Below are positions 18,373 to 27,400 of a DNA stretch of 64,000 nucleotides, piece after piece. Under the pieces are notes generated by a model. That model saw only the letters and a list, made by a program, of their open reading frames with translations. It was not told where the DNA came from and searched no databases. The DNA lies in contig NZ_BAABGY010000007.1 of assembly GCF_039541815.1 (NCBI RefSeq), positions 992,001 to 1,056,000 on the forward strand. Direction: 5' to 3'. The stretch comes from Flavisolibacter amylovorans (GTDB taxonomy: Bacteria > Bacteroidota > Bacteroidia > Chitinophagales > Chitinophagaceae). The position numbers and the translations under genes are program-made. Each line of letters begins with the position of its first letter. Position 1 is the first letter of the stretch.

Positions 18373-20124
18373 ATGATCCGCCTACTTTTTTTGCTGCTCT
18401 TCTTTGCGCTCCGGGCACAGGCACAGCCCGACTCCCTCCTGCAACCGGGCCCGGAGCAACTCCAGCGCCTCCAGCGTTGGTATAACGACTCGGTGCGGAA
18501 GCGTCCTGCCACTGAGGCGCTGGCCGCCCTGTCGGCGCTGCAGCAAAAAGCGGCCGCTCGCCGCGACAACCTTGCCGCCTGTGCCGCCTTATATTACGAA
18601 GGACAGTACCGGGCTGTGATCCTTCAGGATGCCGCGCGCGGCGTTGCCCGGATGCAGGCCGCCATCGCCGAAGCTCACTCCGGCGGCCGGCCGATGCAGG
18701 AGGGACTCTACCGGCACCACCTCGGGTACTACTTCACGTTCTCGGATAACTACAGCCAGGCGCTCCTGCAGCTGCTGCAGGCCGAAGAGCTCTTCGACCG
18801 CATCGGGCAAGACCAGGTGGGCGGCGCCGCTTCGAACCAATACCGGCTGGCCTTCGTGTATTACCACCTGGAAGATTACGAGCAGGCATTGGCCTACTGT
18901 AGCAAGGGGCTTCGGCTGAAAGAAGAGGATCCTCTCTATACGCTGTACCTGGCCAACACGGCGGGCCAATGCGCGCAAAAGCTCATGCGCTACCCCGACG
19001 CACTCAGGTACTACAAGCAAACCCTGGAGCAGGCGCGGCGATTGGGCAACGACGACTGGAGCGGGATCGCGCTCGGAAATATCGGCCGCATGTACCTCGG
19101 GCGAAACGAATTCAGGGAGGCCCGCCCCTACTTGGAACAATACCTCGCCTATACGGACCAGACCCGTGATTGGGGCTGCCGTGCGGAAGCTCTCACCAGC
19201 CTGGCGCGGGTGGAGCTCGAAGCCGGCAACGGCGGAAAAGCGCAACGGCTCCTCGCCGGTGCACGCCACCTCTTCGACAGCGCACGGTCAGTAAAGCCGC
19301 TGCCTGCCGAACAATACGCGCGGCTGGACTTCTTTTACGAGACCAGTGCCCGTAGCGCTGCAGGATCGGGCCGTTCGGGCGAAGCCTACGCATACAGCCT
19401 CCTGCGCCATGCCGTCCGCGACAGCCTCGACCGGCGGTCGCTTCTTTCGGGCGCCGGTACGGTGCGGCAGCAGGTACTTGCGGAAAAAATGCGCAGCGAG
19501 CAGCGGCTGCTGGCGCAGGAACGGAAAACGGAACGCCTCCGGCGCTGGTTCCTGGCGGCGGCGCTCGTGCTGGTGCTGATGATCGCCGGCCTGCTCTACA
19601 ACCGCGCCCGCCTGCAATTGCGCCGCAACCGCGAGAGGCACCGCCTTCGCGAGGAACGCCTGCTGGCCGACAACGAACGGATCCGTGCCGAACTGGAAGC
19701 GTCGGAACAGGCGCTCACCGACTTCCGCGACAACCTCCGGCAAAAGACCAATACGCTGTTTGAGCTGGAGCAGCAGCTTGCCGCCCTGCGCAACAGCGGC
19801 GGCTCCATCACCGACGCGCAGATCGACGTGCTTACCGAACTCACCCGCGCCACCATCCTCACCCCGCAGGAGTGGACCGCCTTCCGGAACCTGTTCGAAA
19901 AAGTGCATCCGGATTTCTTCCGGAAGCTGCGCGAGCGGTACCCTTCGCTGAGCCCGGCCGAAACAAGGCTCCTGACACTCACCAAGCTGGGCATGTCCAC
20001 CTCAGAGATGGCCACCACGCTGGGCGTCAGCCCCGAGTCGGTGAAGAAAACACGGCAGCGGCTCCGCAGGGAGCTCGAGCTGCCCCAGGCCGCCAACATC
20101 GAGGACCTGGTCGCCGATCTATAA
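18373..20124 (+). CDS. Membrane-anchored TPR regulator with C-terminal LuxR-like HTH
   Basis: 583 residues: signal peptide MIRLLFLLLFFALRAQAQ, a TPR-rich periplasmic part (about 60-330, e.g. YYHLEDYEQALAYCSKGLRL and GRNEFREARPYLEQYLAY), one membrane helix (about 392-409, WFLAAALVLVLMIAGLLY), a cytoplasmic coiled coil (410-475) and a C-terminal helix-turn-helix (about 527-570, LSPAETRLLTLTKLGMSTSEMATTLGVSPESVKKTRQRLRREL). This layout is common in Bacteroidota for one-protein transmembrane regulators. There is no kinase domain, so signal transfer would be direct or via partners. It is divergent from the giant surface protein, which makes that gene the first candidate target. Confidence 0.85.
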   Translation: MIRLLFLLLFFALRAQAQPDSLLQPGPEQLQRLQRWYNDSVRKRPATEALAALSALQQKAAARRDNLAACAALYYEGQYRAVILQDAARGVARMQAAIAEAHSGGRPMQEGLYRHHLGYYFTFSDNYSQALLQLLQAEELFDRIGQDQVGGAASNQYRLAFVYYHLEDYEQALAYCSKGLRLKEEDPLYTLYLANTAGQCAQKLMRYPDALRYYKQTLEQARRLGNDDWSGIALGNIGRMYLGRNEFREARPYLEQYLAYTDQTRDWGCRAEALTSLARVELEAGNGGKAQRLLAGARHLFDSARSVKPLPAEQYARLDFFYETSARSAAGSGRSGEAYAYSLLRHAVRDSLDRRSLLSGAGTVRQQVLAEKMRSEQRLLAQERKTERLRRWFLAAALVLVLMIAGLLYNRARLQLRRNRERHRLREERLLADNERIRAELEASEQALTDFRDNLRQKTNTLFELEQQLAALRNSGGSITDAQIDVLTELTRATILTPQEWTAFRNLFEKVHPDFFRKLRERYPSLSPAETRLLTLTKLGMSTSEMATTLGVSPESVKKTRQRLRRELELPQAANIEDLVADL

Positions 20125-20374
20125 GCGATTGTCCGAATTATTCAATTATTCACTATCCGGGCAAGCGCGGAACGCGGGGCTTTCGCCCTTGTGCACTACG
20201 GCACGATGGCGCTCCGAAGCTTCGGGAGGCACGACGCAAAGCGATGAACAGGATCCTTTTTTCGTCGCGCCTTCGGCCGACCACGTTTATGTTCCCTCCA
20301 ATATTTATGGATGAAGAGCCGGGCTACTCCCCCATTACCCCATCACCCCATCACCCCATTACCCCATTATCTCC
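20125..20374. repeat. Repeat-filled gap: palindromic words and ATTACCCC array at pyc stop
   Basis: The region 20160-20290 has palindromic words (GGGGCTTTCGCCC, CTCCGAAGCTTCGGGAG). At 20330-20370 are at least five near-copies of CATTACCCC/CATCACCCC, which end four bases from the TGA of the minus-strand pyruvate carboxylase gene (20375-20377). The inverse word, TAATGGGG, is repeated at the rnhA stop. Confidence 0.65.
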
Positions 20375-23300
20375 TCACTCCAGCGTCAGCACGAGATCGT
20401 CGGCCTTCACCATCTTGCCCGCCGGGAGCACCAGCCGGCCCACCTTCCCGGGGCGCGTGGCCGTGATGGTCGTTTCCATCTTCATGGCCTCGATCACGAA
20501 CAGGGGCTGGTTCTGCGTCACCTCCTGCCCTTCCTTGATGAGGAACTGCGAGAGCTTGCCCTGCAGCGGGGCCGCGATGTGCGCCGGGTTGGCCTTCTCC
20601 GCCTTTTCGTTCTCGGCCACCGCCGTCTTGATCGACGCATCCTGGATCTCGATGATCCGCGTCTGGCCGTTGAGGCGCATGAACACCTTGCGGCGGCCTT
20701 CCTCGTCGGGATCGCTGCAGGTAAGCAGGCGCACGAGGATGCTCTTGCCGCGGTCGATCTCGATCATCACCTCTTCGTCGTTCCGAAGCCCATAGAAGAA
20801 GTTGGGTGTCGGCACCGTCCAGAGCTCGCCGTACTCCTTGCGCTTTTCCCAGTACTCCTCGAACACCTTGGGGTACAGGAGCCACGAGAGCAGGTCGTTG
20901 TCGGTGACGCCATCCCCGAATTTCTTGCGGAAGCCCTCGAAGGCAGCAGCGAAGTCGATGGGCGCCAGGTGCTCGTTGGGACGCTCGGTATAGGGCGTGA
21001 TGTCTTTCAGGATGATCTTCTGAAGCCGCGGATCGAAGCCGCCCACAGGCTGGCCGATATCACCCTTGAAGAGCGACACCACCGACTCCGGGAACGACAG
21101 GTGGTGCCCGCGCACCAGAATATCCTGCTTCGTCAGGCCGTTCGTGACCATGAAGAGCGCCATATCCCCGACCACTTTCGAGGACGGCGTCACCTTCACG
21201 ATGTCGCCGAACAATTCGTTCACCTCGCGGTAGGCCCCCTTGATGTCTTCCATCTTGTCGCCGAGCCCGAGGCCCTGTGCCTGCGGCTTCAGGTTGGAGT
21301 ACTGCCCGCCCGGGATCTCGTGGTAGAACACCTCCGCGCTCGAGGCGCGCATGCCGCTTTCGAAGGGGTAGTAGTATTCGCGCACGGCCTCCCAGTAGGT
21401 GCTGTGCTTGTTGAGCGTTTCGATGTCGTAGGGCAGGTCGCGCTCCTGGAAGCGCATCATCTCCACGAGCGCATTGAGGTTCGGCTGCGAAGTAAGTCCC
21501 GAGAGCGCGCCGATGCAGCCATCCACCACGTCCACGCCGGCCTCGATGGCCTTCAGGTAAGTGGCGCTTTGCAGCGACGACGTATCGTGCGTGTGCAGGT
21601 GGATCGGGATCTTCACGGTCTGCTTCAGCTCGGAAATGAGCTCGTACGCCGCCATCGGCTTCAGCAGGCCGCTCATGTCCTTGATGGCCAGGATGTGCGC
21701 GCCGCTGTTCTCGATGTCCTTTGCAAATTGCTTGTAGTACTGCAGCGTATACTTCGTGCGCGACGGGTCCTGTATATCCCCGGTATAGCACATCGCCACT
21801 TCGGCCAGCGCCTTCGTGCCGTTGCGCACGGCCGCGATGCTCTTCTCCATGTTCGGCATCCAGTTGAGCGAGTCGAAGACGCGGAACACGTCGATGCCGG
21901 CCTCCCAGCTTTTCACTACGAAGGCTTCCACGAGGTTGTCCGGGTACGCTTTGTAGCCAACGGCATTGGCCCCGCGCAGGAGCATCTGCAACAGGATGTT
22001 GGGGATGGCCGCGCGCAGCTGGCGCAGGCGCTGCCAGGGATCCTCGTACAGGAAGCGCATGCACACGTCGAAGGTGGCGCCGCCCCACACCTCCATCGAG
22101 AAGGTCTGCGGGAAATGCTGGGCGAAGGACGAGGCGGCCTTCAGCATGTCGATGGTGCGTACCCGCGTCGCCAGCAGGCTTTGATGGGCATCGCGGTAGG
22201 TAGTGTCGGTGTATTGGATTGCGGGCTCCTGCAGCAGCCACTGGCAAAAGGCTTCGGGGCCGAGCGCCTCGAGCCGCTGCTTGCTGCCGTCGGCAAAGCC
22301 CTTGTCGGCATCGAAGGGCAGCGCGATCGGCTTTTCGAACACGCGCTTCTTGTCGGGATGCTTTACGTCGGGATGCCCGTTGATGGAGATCTCGGCGAGG
22401 TAGCGGAGCGTCTTGGTGCCCCGGTCCTGGGCCGATCGGTACGTAAAGATCTCCGGGTGCTCCTGCAGGAAGTTGACCGTAGCTCCTCCCGCAATGAATT
22501 CGGGGTGCTTGATGATATTGAGCAGGAAGCGAATATTGGTGTTGACGCCGCGGATCCGGAACTCGTTGAGCGCGCGCCGCAGCTTGTTCACGGTCTCGTC
22601 TACGCTCCGCGAATGCGCGGTCACCTTTACGAGCAGGGAGTCGAAGAAGGGCGATATCTTGACGCCGTTGTACACCGAGCCTTCGTCGAGTCGGATGCCG
22701 AAGCCTTCGGCGCTGCGGTAGGCGAGCACCGTACCGTAATCGGGCATGAAGTCGTTCTCCGGGTTCTCGGTGGTGATGCGGCACTGGATGGCCACGCCGT
22801 TGAGCGGCACCGCATCCTGTTGCGGCAGCCCGATCACGTCGTCGTGCAGGCGGTGGCCCTCGGCGATGCGGATCTGCGTTTTCACGAGGTCGTAGCCCGT
22901 CACCATCTCGGTCACGGTATGCTCCACCTGTATGCGCGGGTTCACCTCGATGAAGTAGACGGCGCCACTCTTATCGACCAGGAATTCCACGGTACCCACG
23001 TTGTTGTAGCCCACGGCGCTGCAAATGGCTACGGCGTATCGATACACCTGGTCGCGGGCACTTTGCGGAAGGCTGAACGCCGGGGCCACCTCCACGATCT
23101 TCTGGAAGCGGCGCTGCACGCTGCAGTCGCGCTCGTACAGGTGCATCACATTACCATGGCGGTCGGCCACGATCTGCACTTCGATATGTTTCGGCTGGTC
23201 GATGAATTTCTCGAAGAACACGGTGTCGTCGCCGAAGGCGTTGCGGGCCTCGCGGCGCGCCTCCTCGAAGCTTTTCTCGAGCTCGCTTTCGTTGCGGATG

Positions 23301-23821
23301 ACGCGCATGCCGCGCCCGCCGCCGCCGGCCGCAGCCTTCAGCATGAGGGGAAAGCCGATGCGGGCCGCCTCGGCGCGGGCAACGTCGATCGACACCAGGT
23401 CCTGCGTGCTGCTTTCGATAAGTGGCACCCCGCACTCCCGCGCGCATTTTTTGGCGAGCACCTTATCACCGAGTTGCTGCATCACTTCGGGGTCAGGACC
23501 GATGAACGTGATGCCTTCCTCGCGGCAGCGGCGGGCAAAGAGAAAGTTCTCCGACAGGAAGCCGTAGCCCGGGTGGATGGCGTCGGCGCCGCAGCGGCGG
23601 GCAATGCGCAGGATGGCCTCGATATCGAGGTAGGGCTTCAGCGGATCGTCGTCGCTGCCCACCTGGTAGGCTTCGTCGGCCTTGTAGCGGTGGAGGGAAT
23701 AGCGGTCTTCGAAGGTGTAGATGGCAACGGTGCGGATATCGAGCTCGGTACAGGCCCGCAGCACGCGGATGGCGATCTCGCCGCGGTTCGCGACCAGGAG
23801 CTTAGTGATCTTTTTTTCCAT
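20375..23821 (-). CDS. pyc: Pyruvate carboxylase
   Basis: 1148 residues, the normal length of single-chain pyruvate carboxylase, which makes oxaloacetate from pyruvate, bicarbonate and ATP. Domains: biotin carboxylase (about 1-450; KLLVANRGEIAIRVLRACTEL, AAAGGGGRGMR, FIEVNPRIQVEHTVTE), carboxyltransferase (about 530-830; DTTYRDAHQSLLATRVR, EVWGGATFDVCMRFL, HLHTHDTS with metal-binding histidines), allosteric/PC domain, and biotinyl domain with Lys1114 in VIEAMKMETT. The start MEKKITKLLVANRGE at 23821 fits the family; upstream in-frame codons to 23893 do not. It stands alone between repeat-rich gaps. Its anaplerotic role ties to aconitase later in the window only through general metabolism. Confidence 0.97.
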   Translation of the reverse strand: MEKKITKLLVANRGEIAIRVLRACTELDIRTVAIYTFEDRYSLHRYKADEAYQVGSDDDPLKPYLDIEAILRIARRCGADAIHPGYGFLSENFLFARRCREEGITFIGPDPEVMQQLGDKVLAKKCARECGVPLIESSTQDLVSIDVARAEAARIGFPLMLKAAAGGGGRGMRVIRNESELEKSFEEARREARNAFGDDTVFFEKFIDQPKHIEVQIVADRHGNVMHLYERDCSVQRRFQKIVEVAPAFSLPQSARDQVYRYAVAICSAVGYNNVGTVEFLVDKSGAVYFIEVNPRIQVEHTVTEMVTGYDLVKTQIRIAEGHRLHDDVIGLPQQDAVPLNGVAIQCRITTENPENDFMPDYGTVLAYRSAEGFGIRLDEGSVYNGVKISPFFDSLLVKVTAHSRSVDETVNKLRRALNEFRIRGVNTNIRFLLNIIKHPEFIAGGATVNFLQEHPEIFTYRSAQDRGTKTLRYLAEISINGHPDVKHPDKKRVFEKPIALPFDADKGFADGSKQRLEALGPEAFCQWLLQEPAIQYTDTTYRDAHQSLLATRVRTIDMLKAASSFAQHFPQTFSMEVWGGATFDVCMRFLYEDPWQRLRQLRAAIPNILLQMLLRGANAVGYKAYPDNLVEAFVVKSWEAGIDVFRVFDSLNWMPNMEKSIAAVRNGTKALAEVAMCYTGDIQDPSRTKYTLQYYKQFAKDIENSGAHILAIKDMSGLLKPMAAYELISELKQTVKIPIHLHTHDTSSLQSATYLKAIEAGVDVVDGCIGALSGLTSQPNLNALVEMMRFQERDLPYDIETLNKHSTYWEAVREYYYPFESGMRASSAEVFYHEIPGGQYSNLKPQAQGLGLGDKMEDIKGAYREVNELFGDIVKVTPSSKVVGDMALFMVTNGLTKQDILVRGHHLSFPESVVSLFKGDIGQPVGGFDPRLQKIILKDITPYTERPNEHLAPIDFAAAFEGFRKKFGDGVTDNDLLSWLLYPKVFEEYWEKRKEYGELWTVPTPNFFYGLRNDEEVMIEIDRGKSILVRLLTCSDPDEEGRRKVFMRLNGQTRIIEIQDASIKTAVAENEKAEKANPAHIAAPLQGKLSQFLIKEGQEVTQNQPLFVIEAMKMETTITATRPGKVGRLVLPAGKMVKADDLVLTLE

Positions 23822-24457
23822 GACGGGGTTATGGGTGTGACGCAAAAATGCCGAATAAAGGCGAGCCCCTTTGGCTTGTTGTACCGGGTACATATTGGCA
23901 GCAACGGGAGCAGACGGGAAAGAACCTTAAAATTTCAGGCCAAGGGCCCACCCCTGGCCCCTCCCAAAGGGAGGAGAAGGCCACCCACGCTCCCTCCCGG
24001 AGGGTGGGAGATTCGGAACCGGTCATTCATCCCGATGCCAACTACCAACGGGAGGCCGAAGTAGTATCCGGCACCGCATTCCGGGCGCCCGCACCAATTG
24101 CTGCGCCTGGGCACAAAGAATGCGCGTTGACACGGAAATTGCAATCAACAGGAAGGTCTAACAAAAGGAAGATATCGTGCTTCCGGGAAAGAAGTGCCGG
24201 GTGATTTCGACTAGCCCACCGCGTTACCGGCACGCCTAACGCATCCCGACACCCACCACCACATTTGAAGTCGTCTTCAAATCGCAATCTCCGCGCTTTG
24301 CCGTTAGGCGTGAAGCGTGCACCGCAAGCCGAAGCTTCAGCGAAGGCGTGCCGTGAAGGATCCGACAGGAGCGGCTTTCTGCTCACGCCTTGCGCCTGAC
24401 GCTTCACGAATGTTCAGGAACTCCTGTTTTAGAGAACACCTCTAGTCCATTCCCGAT
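23822..24457. repeat. 636-bp non-coding gap with two repeat elements
   Basis: It contains a C-rich element with small inverted arms at 23946-24010 (CCCACCCCTGGCCCCTCCC and CTCCCTCCCGGAGGGTGGGAG), related to the arms around the cphA terminator. At 24232-24412 lies a second element built from ACGCCTAACGC/GCGTTAGGCGTGAAGCGTG-like words plus a CCGAAGCTTCAGCGAAGG segment. A related copy of the latter is at 59402-59585 in the opposite orientation. The promoter of pyc must lie at the left end; I see no convincing gene. Confidence 0.65.
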
Positions 24458-27400
24458 TCAGGCTTCATCCGTCGTTGTTTCCTGCTGCTCGCCGCCGGAG
24501 CTTTGCTCCTCATGCTCCTGTTTCAGGGGCAACAGGATCACGAAGGTGCTGCCCTCGTTCTCGCGGCTGTGTGCCGTGATGAGCCCGTTGTGGCGGTCGA
24601 TGATCTTCTTGGTGATGGCCAGGCCGATGCCGGTGCCCTCGTACTTCTCGCGGGAATGCAGGCGCTGGAAGATCGTGAAGATCTTGTTGGCGTATTGCTC
24701 GTCGAAGCCGATGCCGTTGTCTGCAAGGGTGAGGCGGCAGTACCTGCCCGACGGATCGGCGGGCGCCTCCAGGTCGAAGGCGGCCACGGATTCGCTGCGC
24801 ACTTTGATATACGGTGTCCGGCCAGGCACGGTGAACTTGAGGGAGTTGCTGATAATGTTCTGCAACACCTGCCGGAGCTGCCCCGGCACCGCGTCGATCT
24901 GGGGCAACGGCCCCACGTCCACGGTAGCGCCCTTTTCGGAGATCGCCAGCTCCAGGTCCGAAAGCACCTCGGAGATGATGGCATTGAGGTCCACGACTTC
25001 GAAGAAGTGATTCACCGAGAGGCGGGAGAAAGCGAGCAGGTCGTTGATCAGCTTCGTCATTCGGGCCGACGAGTTGATGATACGCGTGATGTAGTCGACG
25101 GCACCCTCTGACGCCTCGTTGAGATAACGGTCGCGGAGGATATTGGAGAAGATATGGATCTTGCGGAGGGGCTCTTTCAGGTCGTGGGAGGCTACGGAGG
25201 CAAACTGCAGGAGCTCGGCGTTGGAGCCTTCCAGCTCGGCGTTGGTGCGCTGCAGCTCCTCGGTGCGCTCCCGCACCTTTTGCTCCAGCACGTCGTTCAT
25301 CAGCTTGCCCTCATGAATGTCGGTGCAGGTGCCGAACCATTTGGCGACGGCGCCGTTCTCGTCGCGCATCGGCAGGGCGCGGCCCAGGAACCAGCGGTAC
25401 TCACCGTTGCGGTCGCGGAAGCGGTACTCCACCTCGTAGGTTTCGCCGGTGGCCAGCGAGTGCTGCCACAGCCGGCGGGCGCGCTCCTGGTCGTCGGGAT
25501 GCACCACCTGCGCCCAGCCTTCCTCGCCCTGGAGCACCTCGTAGGTGAGCCCGGTATAATCAAACCATTGCTTGTTGAAGAAGTCGTGGAAGCCGTCGGC
25601 GCTGGCCGCCCACACCATCTGGGGCATGAAGTCGGTCACGAAGCGGAACTCCTCGTAGAGGCGCTGCATCTTTTCGTTCTTTTCCTGCAGCTGCATTTCG
25701 GCACGCTCCGTTGAGGTCACGTCCACGAGGGCGCCCACCATCCGGTAGGGAACGCTGAACTCGTCTACGATCACGGCGCCCTTGCCCTGGATGATGGCCT
25801 CGGTACCGTCCACCCGCTGCATCCGGAAGCGCGAGGCCCATTGCGCCGAGGAGTTGATGGCCCGGTACAGCTCGGTCTCCACGCGCTTGCGGTCGGCAGG
25901 CAGCACAAGCTCCAGCCAGGCGGCCGGGGTCGTAAGCCCGGTCTCCCCCGCTTCCGTGCCATAGTGCCGGAAGAAGGACTCGCTCCACCAGATCTCGTTC
26001 TGCACGAGGCTCCAGTCCCACATGATGTCGTTGGTATTGGCAGCGATCAGGCGGAAGCGCTCTTCGGAGGCGGAAAGCTCGGAGGTGCGGCGGGCTACCT
26101 TTTCCTCGAGGCTCGCATTGAGCGCCTTGAGGCTTTCCTTGGCCCGCATCAGCTCGTGGTAGTTGCGGCGCAGCTTTTCCTCGGCAAGGCGTTTTTCCGT
26201 GATGTCGGTCAGCGTTACTACAAGTCCGTCCATCATGCCGGTGCCGACCACCTCGTACCAGAGGTCGTGGCCGGAGCGAACGAGCACGGTCTCCGTATGC
26301 AGGCTCTTCTCCTGCTCCACCGTGTCGGCGAATTGGGTAAAGAGGCCCTGCTGCAGCACCTCGGGGAAGTGCGCGCGGATGGAGCCGTTCACGTACTCGT
26401 AGTTACGTAGCCCGAGCATGGTGTCGGCCGCGTGGTTGGCCGCCGTGATCATAAAGTCGATGATCTGCCCGTCGAGGTCACGCACGGCGCGGAGGGCCAT
26501 CACGGCGCTGAGCGAGGCGTTGAATACCCCTTTGATGATGTGGTGCAGCTCGCGGGTACCGGTGATGTCGAAGAAGGTGATCACGACACCGTCGGTGAGG
26601 CGGTCCTGACGGATATAGGGCAGGATGCGCATCAGCACCACCCGCCCGGCGGTCGTGGTTACTTCCTTCTCCACCGATCCGCCCCGCTCCATCACGCGGC
26701 GGAGATCGTCGGGGAGACTTTCGTCGCGGATATTCGTGGAGATGTGCTCGATCGGTCGGCCGATATCGGAGTCGATCAGGTTGATGAGTTGGATCGCGGC
26801 CGGGTTGAACTTGCGGATCCGCATCTCGCGGTCCACGAACACCTGGCCGATCTCGGTGCTCCGGAAATAGTTGTTGAGGTCGTCGTTGAGCTCGATGAGC
26901 TCCTTGATGCGGAGCTGGTGCTCGGTATTGAGTGTATGGAGCTCTTCGTTGAGCGATTGCAGCTCCTCGTTCGAAGACTGCAGCTCCTCGTTTGCGGAGA
27001 GCAGCTCCTCGTTGGACGATTGCAGCTCCTCGTTGGTGGTTTCGAGGCTTTCCACGGCCATCTGCAGGCTGAGGCGCGTTTCCTTTAGCTCTTCCTCGAG
27101 CTCGGCCACGTAGGCGGCGCTTTCGGCACTGCCCTGCGGGGGGGGCTCATGCGCTATCGGGCGGCCCGCCTGCGGTTCGGTGCCTTCGCCGAATACGATC
27201 AGGATGTAGCCGGCAGGCGAGGTCGCCGGTTTCACCATCAGCTGGATGGGGCGCTCCTCCGGGTTCTCGCGCGAGCGTACTTGGAGGCTTACCTTCTGCC
27301 CTTCCTTGGTAACCCTGCGCAGTGCCGAATTCAGCGCGATCGCCATATCAGGGCCCACCATCTTGAGCACGTTGAGGTTGAGGATCTTTTGCGGGAGCGA

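Noticed and set aside
20579..24064. Open frame of 1161 codons antisense to pyruvate carboxylase
   Set aside because: GC-rich codon structure leaves the opposite frame open; the translation is His/Val/Leu-rich with no family features.
23848..24204. Possible small gene in the pyc-kinase gap
   Set aside because: Frame runs through repeat elements and has no recognisable protein character.
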